A stretch of DNA of 64,000 nt from Gloeopeniophorella convolvens (lineage: Eukaryota; Basidiomycota; Agaricomycetes; Russulales): the NCBI GenBank assembly GCA_022496205.1, contig WTXD01000017.1, positions 372,001 to 436,000 of the forward strand. The letters are read 5' to 3'. The position numbers and the translations under genes are program-made. Below, in pieces: positions 32,904 to 45,826 of the stretch. The first letter of the stretch is position 1. Every line of letters begins with the position of its first letter. Under the pieces are notes generated by a model. The model had not been told where the DNA came from. It searched no databases and was given only the letters and a program-made list of their open reading frames with translations.

Positions 32904-35082
32904 ATGAGTCTTCATCTCCCAGCAGCTTCCCTCGATCTCGCCGAGACGCACTCGGAGAGCGGCAGCGAATCAAATGGAAGCGACGTTGAGGAATCTTGGA
33001 GCGACTGGGTCTCAGACTCCGCAAATTCGAAACCTTGCAAATCCCTATTCGAAGAAAAAATGCTTGGTTCTGCGGCAGAGGCTCTCGACTACGACAAGAA
33101 GGCGCACAAATTCGATTTGAATGCGTTCTGTAAAGACAAGGGTCGGTGCAGGCACAGTTTCTGCACTCTCGAGGCCCCTGATGCTGAAGGCCGGGTGCAG
33201 CACTTGGCTTTCATGGCCGTGTCCGTCTTATCAACTACATCAGGAAGGACGTACGTGTGCCGCCCAACAGTTGATCTCACAGGGATTTATCACGGTGAAT
33301 AGAAACCTACAGCTTCGAGCCTACGGTCTCTGAGCGGGACAGAACCACTTTTCTCGTCGGATGATTATCTCGTCCCGGTGATAGAAGATGACCCGCTTCT
33401 TTGTGAGTCGCACGCTATAAGCTGTCGCATATCCCTACTGAAAGGCCGCCAGTGGAATCTCCTGGAGACTGGTCCGATAGCGAAGATGAGCCCGGCGTCT
33501 CCGCCCCCCCTGATTTGACTGCAGCTTCCAAGAGGATCGCAGTACTCGAATCAAAACTAGCTGCTGCAAGACAAGAACTCGCAGATTACAAGTCGCTCAT
33601 TAGCCAACGTGTGGATATAACTCGCATCAAAGATGCTGTTGATGCTCCTGACGAGAACATCACCAGCTCAAGTAAGCGGGACGACGATACGCACTACTTT
33701 CAAAGCTACGAAGCGAACGGTAAGAATCATGTGCGATGATCGGATCCAATGTTGCAACAACTTCTTTCCAGACATCCACGCAGTGATGATACAAGACAAA
33801 GTCCGGACATCCTCTTATGCGTCCTTTATAATGACGCACCCCGTCCTTTTCCAAGATGCAGTCGTTCTTGATGTGGGATGTGGAACCGGGATTCTGTCAC
33901 TTTTTGCGGCTCGGGCAGGTGCAAAGCGTGTTATCTCTGTCGACGCTAGTGACGTCGCTGCCAAGGCCAGGGAAATCGTCAAGGCTAACGGCTTCGAAGA
34001 CATCATAACGTGACTTGTGCTTACTCTGCAGATACGTCTCCGTACTGATCTAGATGCTATATATAGGGTTATACAGGGGAAGGTCGAGCAGATTACACTT
34101 CCAGATGATATCTCGCACGTGGACGTCATCATCTCAGAATGGATGGGCTATGCATTACTCTACGAGTCGATGTTGGATTCTGTCCTTCGGGCCCGGGATC
34201 GTTTCCTCAAACCCGATGGTGTGATGGCGCCCAGCCAGTGCAGAATGATGCTCTGCCTCAGCGATGCGAGTGAGATCTACAAGGAAAGAATCAGCTTTTG
34301 GAATGACATCTATGGTTCGTCGATTGGTGCCGCCTCTATCATGTAACCCACATCAGTTGCAGGTTTTGATTTATCGGCGATGGGCGAAGAGGTTTTCAAC
34401 GATGCCATTGTTGATATCGTGGGACCCGACACGATTATGAGTGATCCATATATGGTCAAAGTACGTCTGCGACCATTATTAGTGGTCTCCTTTTTAAGTG
34501 CAATCCTATCCTGCTCGCAGGATCTCCACCTGGGCGATATCACAGCCAAACAACTTGATTTCATCGCCCCATTTACTCTCGTTTCGACTGCTGAGCGCCG
34601 CACCAAGGTCCACGCCCTCGTACTCTATTTCGACACGTTCTTTGATGCGACTGGAGCGCCCGTTCCTCCACAAACGCCCGTGCATGTCACGCGTGACGGT
34701 GGAGGGGCGTTGGCAGAAGTTTGGCAGCTTGGGCGCAAGCCTAGCATAGCCCGTCGACAGAGCGTCAAAAAACAGGAACTTGTCAGTTTCAGTACCGGGC
34801 CCCGCAGCGTGCCAACACACTGGAAGCACACAATATTCTTGTTGCGCGAACCTATCGTTGTTACAGAAGGTATAAGCCCGACCTTGTGACAAGCTTACAA
34901 AGCTGATGTCATGCAATCGCACAGGAACGGTAGTGGTGGGAATGTTCCACTGTAGGAAAAGTGAAACAAACTCACGGGAGCTGGATATCGAGGTGCACTA
35001 CTCTGTCAAGCCTAGTGCAGGCTCGGATTCGGGAGCGGAAACCCCCGGAGATGTGGTGGTGCAGATCTACAAGGTACGATAG
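32904..35082 (+). CDS. Protein arginine N-methyltransferase 3 (PRMT3 type)
   Basis: Class I SAM-dependent arginine methyltransferase; PRMT3 enzymes are cytosolic and modify ribosomal protein S2. The N-terminal acidic part reads [20 protein letters not shown] and [15 protein letters not shown], the PRMT3 zinc-finger region. [13 protein letters not shown] follows across an intron, then [20 protein letters not shown], a coiled-coil-like stretch (about 33530-33620) and the catalytic core: [20 protein letters not shown] (motif I), the double-E loop [13 protein letters not shown] and the THW loop [10 protein letters not shown]. It ends VVVQIYKVR. About nine introns, no defect. In the zinc-finger region only one Cys and one His are evident in this reading. 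Confidence 0.92.
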
Positions 35083-35867
35083 AAAGCAGAAGTGTACATC
35101 TAGTTGTGCGCAGTTGGTACCTTGGTGCGCAGACTCGAACTAGTTTCCCACGGGCTCTGCGCAGCTTTTCGGGCACGAGGATTGCATGCACCATAATCGA
35201 ACCTCGCGCGCAGAGGTGCTGCGCGAGTACGAAACCTGCCCTGAAAACTCGCCATAAAGTGTTGGGAAAGGCATCCACCTGCTTACTGCGCAATATCTTG
35301 GGAGCAACTGGCTCTGGAGATGTAAGGCACTTTCGCAGCTACGGTGGGATGACGCTGACTTTATGTTCAGGAATCATCGATTCTAGTACTACGCGCGCAG
35401 CTGTGAGTCTTCTTCAATGCGCGCGCAGTCGCCGAACAACGCAAGATTGGAGTGAGCACATGCAGTGAGGAGCAAGCTTAGTGATTTTACCGTCACACCT
35501 AGGGCAGAGTCGAGCACCACGGACAGTAGGCGCCGCAGTAACTGTCAGAGTGCGCAGAAGCAGCATGTGGAAAGCCAAGTTCAGACGTACTCAGCCCGGC
35601 CTCATCGTCGCCCGTGTGACCTGTTTGGGTGGCCTTGCCCGCGCGCTCAGATATTCCGGGGGTCGAGCCACAAGCTAGTTTCGCTTCAGGGCGACCGTCC
35701 AGCGCTCACGTTATTCATATGTTCCACGCGGTGCTGCCCCCACTTGGTTCCTTGTAGCCTCACTCAGCGGACTTAAATTGCTTCTATTCTCGCCGGAACA
35801 TCCTCACATCTCCCTCCCTCCCTCCCTCCCGCAGTCGTGCTTTTCCCCCTTCCCCCTTCTATTTGAA
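35083..35867. other. Intergenic DNA upstream of small family gene 1
   Basis: Plus-strand frames such as 35106-35468 lack any recognisable protein and typical codon use. No gene supported. Confidence 0.4.
35810..35830 (+). repeat. (TCCC)n pyrimidine microsatellite
   Basis: About five TCCC units, directly followed by CGCAG. It lies 40-60 bases before the ATG at 35868 and could be a promoter pyrimidine tract or the end of a 5' UTR intron. Confidence 0.6.
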
Positions 35868-36332
35868 ATGTCGAATCCTGACCCGAACGCTTCCACCGCC
35901 TCTTTGCTCTCTACGAACACGACGTCGTCTTCATTCGACCCCAACAAGGACAAGAGCAAGAAACCACAGAAAGATTATTCTGCAGCCCTGTCCGCGTTAC
36001 AAAGCAAGTATGGCCTCGCCGACTCATCCGCAAGCTCCGCCCCTCCGCCCCCCTCCTCAAAGAAGTCATCTTCCAAACGTCAGCAGTCGGCTTCCTCTCC
36101 CACCTCATCTGCCACCCCGCCGTCTTCGTCCGCAAGCCTTGGATCTGCGACTGGGACCCCGGGGAAGGGGAACAAGTCGAAGAAGAGCTATTCCTCCGCC
36201 TTTGCCCTCCTCCAGGGCAGGTATGGCCTAGCAAATTCCGTAGCGCCTGCGTCCCCAGTGCCATCCACCGAGTCACAAACAAGCGGGGAGGAAGACGTGC
36301 CCGGCACCTCCAAGGGCTTCCCCCAAGAATAG
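35868..36332 (+). CDS. Small Ser/Lys-rich protein with two Y-G-L repeats (family member 1)
   Basis: 154 residues from the ATG at 35868; an in-frame ATG at 35778 is also possible. The protein is mostly low-complexity Ser/Thr/Pro/Lys. Two copies of one motif stand out: DYSAALSALQSKYGLA at residues 36-51 and SYSSAFALLQGRYGLA at 107-122, each preceded by lysines (KKPQK, KSKK). Tyr to Tyr spacing is 11 in both. No signal peptide or membrane segment. Function unknown; probably disordered with two short amphipathic helices. Similar motifs occur in the gene at 39010, three kb downstream on the same strand. Confidence 0.6.
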   Translation: MSNPDPNASTASLLSTNTTSSSFDPNKDKSKKPQKDYSAALSALQSKYGLADSSASSAPPPPSSKKSSSKRQQSASSPTSSATPPSSSASLGSATGTPGKGNKSKKSYSSAFALLQGRYGLANSVAPASPVPSTESQTSGEEDVPGTSKGFPQE

Positions 36333-37113
36333 ACACGGGTGCCTCTTCTCCGGATGGCGATGACGGCGGTGCGAATAAGTCAAAGTACATAGGAGTCAAA
36401 GGCGGTCAGTTTTCAGAATCCTCATGGCCCTACTGAGACCCTGACAATAAATTCCTAGGCTGTGTGATTTAAGTAAATTTTGACCATCCCGCGTCGTGTC
36501 GCTCGATTTTGGTGTGCGCGCGCGGCCCCGGGAGCCATCGCTGCCCCAAAAACATACAGTGTGGTTCCCAATGGGCTCCAGGCTCCAAGTTCCTCTACTC
36601 TTGTCCTATCATGTCGAATTCGCCCCCTTGTCCTGTAGACGATGTGTCCCCCCTCTTCTGTCTTATTGCGTATGCTGTATTCTTCCAATAGAATGCGAAT
36701 ATTGTGTTTGCTATGCTTATACACTGGCACAGCATCATAGGCGCCCAAAAACGCCGACAATCACCTCAACACAGCGAACTCAATACTCCCTTGCTTCTGG
36801 CTTGAAACAGTGCACCGGGCTCGCACTCGTGGGTGCGCCCTGAAGCATATATTGTAGAAGTGTGGTTCTGGAAGTTCGAAGCACTGTCAGGCTCCGTGCG
36901 CTGGGCCGCGCAGCCACCATGACTCGAATCTAGTCACCCTGGAGTGCGTAAGCGCTTAAGCATCCAGCTTGGATAAAAGGCCACCAGCATCATCCTCCCA
37001 TGGGCTGTCAGGCGATAATACGTACCAATCCTCTACCCAGCGCAACCCTCTACCCCATCAAGGGCTCTGCAATCTATCGCCACTCCTCGATACCGGCTTA
37101 ATATTCCGACGCA
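36333..37113. other. Intergenic DNA between small family genes 1 and 2
   Basis: No supported gene. The minus-strand frame 36455-36760 has no recognisable features. Confidence 0.4.
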
Positions 37114-37459
37114 ATGCCCCAAACCAATTTCACCCCAATCATGATGGGCATGCCCAAACCTACTAGCGCGGCGTCGCGGCCGTCAGCAACGTCGTCGTCA
37201 TCGAGAAACAAAGGCGCCTCTACGCCAAACAAACCCTCAAGTGGGAAGTCACTACTCTCGCGCATCTTCAAACCGTCCAGCGGCGGTAGTACGGAAGCCT
37301 ATTCGCAGAACAGCGGTTCTCGTGAGTCCCCGTCATTCTTCCGCTCTTGTCGCGAACGGACAGTCTGACTGCGTCACCCACCAACTTCTAGAAGCCACTC
37401 TTGTTGGCAGCCCTAACCCTGGCCCGGCTGACTCCTCAAAGGCGCCCGAAAACGCGTGA
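37114..37459 (+). CDS. Small Ser-rich protein, family member 2 (no Y-G repeat)
   Basis: Two exons: 37114-37321 and 37392-37459, joined by a GTGAGT..CTAG intron of 70 bases, giving 91 residues. The first exon has a Ser/Thr/Lys-rich part, then GKSLLSRIFKPSSGGSTEAY. The second reads QATLVGSPNPGPADSSKAPE. The gene at 39010 has the same order: GLFSKIFRKG, then TAYPYENK, an intron, and NVTLVGNQP. The intron position and phase are the same, which supports common ancestry. No known domain. Confidence 0.55.
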
Positions 37460-39009
37460 TCGTTAATTGGGAAGAAATTACAGGGTCTTCCGGAGTTTGC
37501 ATAGCTTATGAGATATTCTAGAATGTATGCTGTGGTCGCTGGGTGTAGGGTGTAGGGTGTAAGAGTGGAATATTCCGCGGACGTACGAAAATTCAGAGCA
37601 TTAACTTCTGTTGAACAACGACGCTGAGGACCAACAAAAAGTGTCCAGAGAAATGACCGGATCGCTAGAATAAAGCGGGTTCTTCGGCGCCAGCGAGATT
37701 TTGTTAGTGGGATTTAGGGTACTTCACGCACCACTCTGAAGTGGGAGCTGTGGAGCGATCTGCTGACAACGCAGATAGCAACACTTCACAGTGCGATAGA
37801 CGAGCACGGAAAAATCTCTCCAATCAGAAAGTTGCAATATTCCTGTGAGGACAGTCCGTCAGACACCCTTGGGGCGTGATAAGACCTGCTAAATCCCGTA
37901 TTGAAACAATCGAGTTAGTTCATACATATTGTGAAGTATTGGTTACGTTTTTTACGGTTCTGGATAATGTAAGGAAGCAGCTCAGATCGTTGTGTGCCAC
38001 TCTGTATTATTCTACATCCTGAGGTACTTTGATGATCACCGGAAAAGAAGGTCCAAGTGAGCGAACAAGCAGCTTGAGCAAACATGATGCGGCCCAAGAG
38101 TTAAAGGACTATTACTCACTGTTCCCGATAGGATTCGGGAGGTGGCTCACCGGCTACTCGACTGTTGCTACTCAGCGATTGCGGGGCCGAGGCAGACTCA
38201 GTCACTGTGCGGGGGCCGTCGACGAGTCATTGGATTTGGAAGGCCCGCGCTCAACGGGGTGCACGGACCGATATATCCGTGGGCGCTTGTTCCTGTATCC
38301 TCCTGAGTCCTGTGTCGCGGCGTCTGGATTCTTTTTCTCACACACTCCGCGCACCGGGAACTCGCTCATGACATGACTGGCAACAACTCAAGGGCACAGG
38401 GCTCGACGAGTCACTGCCCTTGTCCTGTTCTTCGCTGCACCGCTCAGACACCGCATCCGGCATCGACAACCTGTTCTCTGTTACAACTGTTGGCGTGGAT
38501 CTGTGGTCTCCGCTGACATCGGGCCAACAGATCATCGCATGTTGACGGTGTCTCAACCGCAACATGTGACCCACTGACGGGCTTTGTGAGCAGCCCGAGC
38601 TGCGCAAGTCGCCTGGCCGCAGTAAGCATGCGCACATCCCATTATCTTGGCACTGTTCTTCGCAGTCGAGGGAGGACGACGGGTGCGCAGCCAGTTTGGC
38701 GAGGTACCAGGGACGGAGGCGCATTGCACAGCAGCGCCGCAGTCGGTTCCGTGATTTAGGCGCCTGCATTTCGCAGCTCCGACGAGTCACACTGACTGCG
38801 GCGAAGATCAACTTGGCAATCCGACTCCGTCAGGTTCGACATCAAGTCTGTATGCACTGGTACGTACATGGCTGCGCATCCAGACTTAAAAGCAAACAGG
38901 GGATGGGGTTCAAAGCACCATCTCGCTCCGCTCTCAGTACCCTCAGCAGCCTTCCAGCTACAGTACAAAGCACATCGACAACCACATACTTCTCACTTCT
39001 CCACCAAAT
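37460..39009. other. Intergenic DNA between small family genes 2 and 3
   Basis: Includes a short GGGTGTA triplicate at 37541-37561. Open frames at 38029-38376 and 38338-38811 overlap on opposite strands and look random. No gene supported. Confidence 0.4.
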
Positions 39010-39513
39010 ATGCCCACTGCCTCTAACAATACCGGTTCTCCCGCCACGTCCCAGACTGGTCTTTTCTCCAAGATTTTCCGCAAGGGTGTCTCTCAGACCG
39101 CATACCCCTACGAAAACAAAATAGGGCGCGACTCCAGTAAGAACCTCTCACCCTCTGTGGCCTTCACAGCTAATCCGACTTTAGACGTCACCCTCGTTGG
39201 CAACCAGCCCACTGCGGATAAAGGTCAACAGCGCGACCCTGACGCTGCCTTTGGTTCCCTTGCCTCTACCTACGGTTGGGGTGTCGGCATCCCCGCCCCT
39301 CTCCCCTCTGAAAGGAAGGACAAGAAGAAGAGCGCCAGCAAGCAGCAAGTCTCTTCTGCATCTATCTCTTCTGCATCTACTCCCTCTACTCCCTACTCCA
39401 ACGCCCCTCGTCAGCCGAAGTTAACTCAGGCTCAACGCGAGCAAGCCATCGTTGACCTCACATCTCAATACGGTTGGGCCTCCACCGTGCCTTCCGGTCG
39501 TTGGAGGCTCTAG
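39010..39513 (+). CDS. Small protein with two Y-G-W repeats (family member 3)
   Basis: Open for 167 codons unspliced. A 48-base GTAAG..TTAG intron (39137-39184), also in frame, gives 151 residues and places a junction exactly where member 2 has its intron. Order: GLFSKIFRKG, TAYPYENKIGRDS, NVTLVGNQP, then AAFGSLASTYGWG, a lysine-rich linker (ERKDKKKSASK), a Ser run, and QAIVDLTSQYGWAS near the end. The two Y-G-W segments correspond to the Y-G-L repeats of member 1. No signal peptide. Function unknown. Confidence 0.6.
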   Translation: MPTASNNTGSPATSQTGLFSKIFRKGVSQTAYPYENKIGRDSSKNLSPSVAFTANPTLDVTLVGNQPTADKGQQRDPDAAFGSLASTYGWGVGIPAPLPSERKDKKKSASKQQVSSASISSASTPSTPYSNAPRQPKLTQAQREQAIVDLTSQYGWASTVPSGRWRL

Positions 39514-40864
39514 AGCCCCAGAGGACCCGTGAACGGTTACCGCTTTTCAATGCTTCAAAGCAACTTGGCTATTCCTGCGCTTCGCTGCGCTATATGGATG
39601 CTGAGGTCTCCCGCGCCTGTTGGCGCGGTGTTTGGGGAAGGTTTTTTTCCGAATCATGATTCCGGGATCTACTGTCTACATTCCAGCCCCATACAGTACT
39701 GACCCAGCGCTTCCTGTCAGCCCTTGACCTGAGAGAATTTCTCTTCCTCATATCTTATATAGGTCTTTAGTTCCGCGACAGTATTTTATCTATTGCAGTG
39801 GGCATGATATCATAGCACGTCGCTTTCAGATTGGTCGGTTACCCCCTGTCTTCGAACCTTACAACTACCCTCATCGCTCTTCGATGACTAATGAAAAACA
39901 CGGTAGAAATCTAAGATTGCCAATCTTCGAACTCGCATAGCCTATCAATGCCCTTTACGAGAAGCCTGCGTAAGATACGCCTCAAACAGATGAGGTTCGA
40001 AACGACCTTGCCATCTCGTGTTTTGTGGAAGGCATAGTAACCGTAACAGCACCTTTAGGCTCAGGCTCCGTAGCATCTCTTGGGGGAATAGCTATGTAGT
40101 AAGAAAGTCGAGCGAACGTAGACATAAACATCTGCGGATGAGCACCGTGAAACCTAGAGAGGTCCCCAGCCCAGAGGTTTTGCAGAGGTTTGTCATGCAG
40201 CTGCCAGTGTCGGCATGCACGGCGCCACGCCCATTCCTGAGACTCGCACTCTCGGCCCAGGCGTGGCAAGGACGAAGCCGTATAGAGTTATGCCGAAAGA
40301 CGGTGACTGAAGCCTCTTGCTATAATCGACCAGCACCTCAGGGAGAATCATATGGTCCAGCCGGGGGCGCACGGGCTCCGGGTAGAGCACATCCCGGCGG
40401 CGTGCCTTATTCACAGGTACCACGGTAAGAGAGGGTTTTGTAGTGGTGGTATGTCTGCACAAAGCCAGGGAGTACGGAAGACTCAACATATCTATCCGCA
40501 CTTTTAGCCAGCATGTTTCCATATGTGTCATAAAGGAGCGTCAAGTTACCGGAATGCGGGGGGGCAAGGACGAGCAGAATGGGGAAAGGAGCTCGGGCCG
40601 GTAGGATTCGTGCATCTCCACGACCTTCCACGTCGGTTAGACTCGGTCAGAACCGCGAGTCGGGCTTGGCTCGGTTTGCTTGTGAGTCCCCCTTTCGTTG
40701 CGGGTACAGCGCATCCTTACTTCCATCATTGGCAGTGACTTTCGCACCTCCAAGAGCCCCTGACGTACAATTGTCCACGAAGGGATCCACAGCATGCCGT
40801 CGCGAACCAGGATAGTCACATATCCATGACACAGGACCGCCCCGCAAGGCGCACAGGCCACCGG
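39514..40864. other. Gene-free stretch
   Basis: A GC-rich hairpin (CCCGCGCC-TGTT-GGCGCGG, about 39608-39627) followed by a T run near 39642 is visible but has no known RNA around it. Frames at 40018-40428 and 40193-40531 overlap on opposite strands and show no domain. Confidence 0.4.
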
Positions 40865-40870
40865 TATAAA
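40865..40870 (+). promoter_or_regulatory. TATA box of the aldehyde dehydrogenase gene
   Basis: TATAAA 71 bases before the ATG. Confidence 0.5.
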
Positions 40871-40940
40871 TTAGACATGCAAGGAGTTCTTAACCAACAC
40901 AATCTCCACATCAGATCCTCGCCTTCTTGTTGTTGCCATC

Positions 40941-42734
<1,794 letters not shown>

Positions 42735-42870
42735 TTTTACCAAGTGTCGATAGTGTACCGATACAGAACGTCGGAAGCTGTAAGAATAACTATGAGTGCA
42801 TGTCGTTGAGGTTTCTCCGCAATTGAAAGCAAGAAGTTGCATTGGCTCGACCATGACCGCAAGCAAAAGA

Positions 42871-42877
42871 AAAAACC
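42871..42877 (-). terminator. Pol III terminator of tRNA-Ala
   Basis: An A run on the plus strand, thus T residues on the tRNA strand, just downstream of the tRNA 3' end. Confidence 0.7.
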
Positions 42878-42880
42878 ATC

Positions 42881-42955
42881 TGGACACATCCGGAATTGAA
42901 CCGGACACCTCTCGCATGCTAAGCGAGCGTGATAAACCAACTACACCATGTGCCC
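42881..42955 (-). tRNA. tRNA-Ala(AGC)
   Basis: 75 bases on the minus strand. Acceptor stem GGGCACA pairs with TGTGTCC, then A. D arm GTGTAGTTGGTTTATCAC; anticodon arm CTCGC-TTAGCAT-GCGAG with anticodon AGC; T arm TCCGG-TTCAATT-CCGGA. No intron. Confidence 0.95.
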
Positions 42956-43546
42956 ATTGAAATGTAGTTTAAACGCCAATATGTAAAGTGAAGGGTCTAG
43001 AAGGCAAAGCCTTCCCACGGCTCCAAGTCCGGCGCCTCTCGGAGATTCGGGGGTCGGCCAAGAGCGGCCAAGGTCTTACTGTAACTGGTCACCGCCGTTC
43101 GGAAGTGAATTCAGTGGGACGCCGTTTTTGACCGTGACCGCGAGGTTCTTTGCATTGTTGTATTGTTCTGTCGCAAAACCGCCGGTGAGATCCGCACACT
43201 GAGCTGTCATTTGAGCTATCTTCCCTGATGTACGCAACCCCCCCCCCCCCGCGCAGCAAGCATGTCTCTTGCACAAGTACAGCACGCTAGAGATCCGATC
43301 AAGCACCCGTATCCGTTCGGGGCAGGCAGCTTGACATGACAAGCCTATCTTCAAGGTCCTCCTTTAATGCCATGCAAGCGAAGCCCGCCATGCCCCATTA
43401 CATACCGTGCGAGCAAAGCGGTGTGGCGTTCTCCCCCCTCCTCGCTCTAGACCATTCAAATAGCGTCACCGCTTCTCTGACCCGCGTGTCGTCCACACTA
43501 ACCCAGTACTCAGTCTCATTACCTTGTCCAGTGAATTTCCCACATC
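42956..43546. other. Intergenic DNA upstream of the first P450
   Basis: Contains a run of 13 C residues at about 43238-43250. No gene supported. Confidence 0.5.
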
Positions 43547-45427
43547 ATGGAGTCCATAGGACCTCGCCTTTCTTTGACCATCTGTCTCGCGGTCTTCTGG
43601 GTCATCAGGTACGTCAAGAGTCCCTGGCGCAAGGTTCCCCGAGGCCCGAAGGGGTTCCCCATTATCGGGAATGCGCTCGACCTCCGTGATAAACGATGGC
43701 TATTCGAGAAACGTTGCAAAGAAGATTTCGGTGAGCCTCCGATGCGACCTTTCCTCTATCTCGCTGACGAGGTCTCCCAGGGGATCTGCTGTACCTTAAC
43801 GCCATTGGGCAGCCTATCCTCGTCCTCAATAGCCTGAAAGCAGCTGGGGATCTCCTTGACCAGCGCGCAGACATCTACTCAGATCGCCCTCGTCTTATCG
43901 TCCCTGGTGAGATACTCAGTGGTGGGCTATTCTCCGCGTTCATCTCTTACAGCAACGACCTGTAAGTAAATCGTTTGCTTTCTTCGGCGTCTTGAACTCA
44001 ATTCCGTTGCTTCAAGGTTTCGCCCTACTCGCCGTGCGGCCCACGAAGGGCTCACGAAATTGGCAGTTCGCGACTATCACACTATTCTTTCAAAGGAGGC
44101 AGCTATTCTGTCCTCTGCACTATTGGAGACGCCGCAGTATCTGGAAAAGCACATCCAACGCACCTCCGCATCAGCAACGATGTCCATCTTGTACGACTAC
44201 CCAACCCTCGACAACGAGAATGACGGGACCCTAAAGAAGATTCACACGTTCATTGACCGGATGTCAAGGGCAACGGCTCCTGGGGCTCATTTAGTTGAGC
44301 TTTTCCCTTGGATGCTCAATATTCCTAGGATGTCCGTCTGTTCGCCCTCCCACATATGACCCGCCCTGATCCCCACGGCGTCTTTGCCTTTAGATTTGCA
44401 AAATGGAAGCGCGTTGCACTTCAGCATTACGAAGAGCATAATGCCTTGTTCGAAGGTCTTTTCAGCGATGTCCAGGATGGGATTGTGAGTAGTCACCACT
44501 ACTTCTGTCGCATGAGGTTGACCAGCTCGTGACCTAACAGTCCAATGGGTCAGAGCGGCCAAGCATAAGTGCATCTCTTATCAAAAATTCCGACAGGAAT
44601 GGACTCTCCAGTCACGAGATGGCTTGGCTTATGGGCACATTATAGTGCGTTCTAGTTACCATCCTTCATAATCCGCGCTGATACTGACCCTCTCCAGTTC
44701 TGCTGGTGCCGAGACAACTTCCACTTCCATTTCCTGGTGGTTACTCGCGATGGTCGCCTTCCCGGAGTTTCAGAAGCGCGCACAAGAGGAATTGGATGCG
44801 GTCGTCGGACGCACGCGTATTCCGACTTTTGCAGATGCCGAAAGACTCCCATACATTCAGGCGATGGTGAAAGAAACCCTACGATGGCGCCCTCCTCTTC
44901 CGCTTTCAATCCCTCATTCCACGACTCAGGATAATTGGTACAACGGAATGTTTATTCCGAAAGGAACGATGTGCCTCCCGAACGTCTGGCACTGCAATCA
45001 CGACCCTGCCGTCTTCGGAGAGGACGCTGACATGTTCAATCCTGAACGCTACCTGGACGCTCAAGGGAATCTCGTCACGGGGCCTGCAGAGGCTCGTGAT
45101 GGTCACTGCACGTACGGGTTTGGAAGACGCGCTTGCGTCGGGAAACATCTGGCCAACGATTCGCTCTTTCTCTATATGGCCACTGTACTCTGGGCCATGA
45201 ACATCGAGCGTCCTCGCAACCAGGATGGGGAAGAGATATCTCTTGACGTCGACACTGTTGTGGACGCCGGAATGGTCTTGTATGTCACAGTCTCCCCGCT
45301 TCTGAGCCGTCCCGAACGCTGATTCACTTTTCGCAGCCGACCGCTTCCATATGAGTGCAAGACTACTCCTCGTTTCCCTGAAGTAGTGCCGATAATCGAA
45401 GGAGAGATTGAACTACCTGGGCTTTAA
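43547..45427 (+). CDS. Cytochrome P450 monooxygenase 1
   Basis: ER-anchored heme monooxygenase of a fungal class E P450 family. It starts with a membrane anchor (SLTICLAVFWVIRYV), then the proline-rich hinge (PRGPKGFPIIGNALDL). Later come the I-helix SAGAETTSTSISWW, the K-helix KETLRWRPP (E-x-x-R), WHCNHDPAVFGEDADMFNPE (PERF region) and the heme loop YGFGRRACVGKH. The first residue of the heme signature is Tyr instead of the usual Phe; the axial Cys is present. About eight introns, all consistent. Ends at 45427. It is a tandem duplicate of the gene at 45827. Substrate unknown. Confidence 0.9.
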
Positions 45428-45781
45428 GGCGACGATCGTCTGAAAGTGTCGCCTATTTGTAGCGCCGGGGCTTATGAATCATATTCATGAATTTCGGGCT
45501 ACCGAGCCTCGCTACCGAGTTGAAATACATTATTGCTTGCACCAAAGCACTGTACGTTGTCCCCGAGGCTCTTGCAGGATGGATGGATCAGGCAATCCTT
45601 CATAGCCGTAGCTCTCTGGAATCCCTGTTATCTACGGTGCCGATGTAGGACGCTGGACGTTGACCATCCCACTCAGGCCACCACTGTCGTCAGTCCGATC
45701 TGCTCCCTCCTGATGACACTAAGTATCCCTTCCCAGCGGGTGAGCGCACTGAAGAAGTGCATGGGCTGGTCCCCTAGCGCA

Positions 45782-45787
45782 TATAAT
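45782..45787 (+). promoter_or_regulatory. TATA-like box of P450 2
   Basis: TATAAT 40 bases before the ATG at 45827, which supports that start over the upstream in-frame ATGs at 45533 and 45713. Confidence 0.35.
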
Positions 45788-45826
45788 ACTCCACCTCTTC
45801 CAACTGAAGTGCATGACAAGCCGATC

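Noticed and set aside
35106..35468. 120-codon plus-strand ORF after PRMT3
   Set aside because: No similarity or coding-like composition; starts directly after the PRMT3 stop in likely 3' UTR.
37541..37561. Three GGGTGTA units, telomere-like
   Set aside because: Only three units, not the TTAGGG type expected in fungi, and flanked by ordinary genes. Treated as a chance microsatellite.
38338..38811. 157-codon minus-strand ORF
   Set aside because: No motif, Cys/Arg-rich composition and competing frames on both strands. Not supported as a gene.
39608..39648. GC hairpin followed by a T run, bacterial-style terminator
   Set aside because: In a nuclear fungal genome this is not a Pol II terminator and no Pol III gene with A/B boxes is recognisable before it.
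43238..43250. Run of 13 C residues
   Set aside because: A homopolymer prone to sequencing error in intergenic DNA, with no associated signal.
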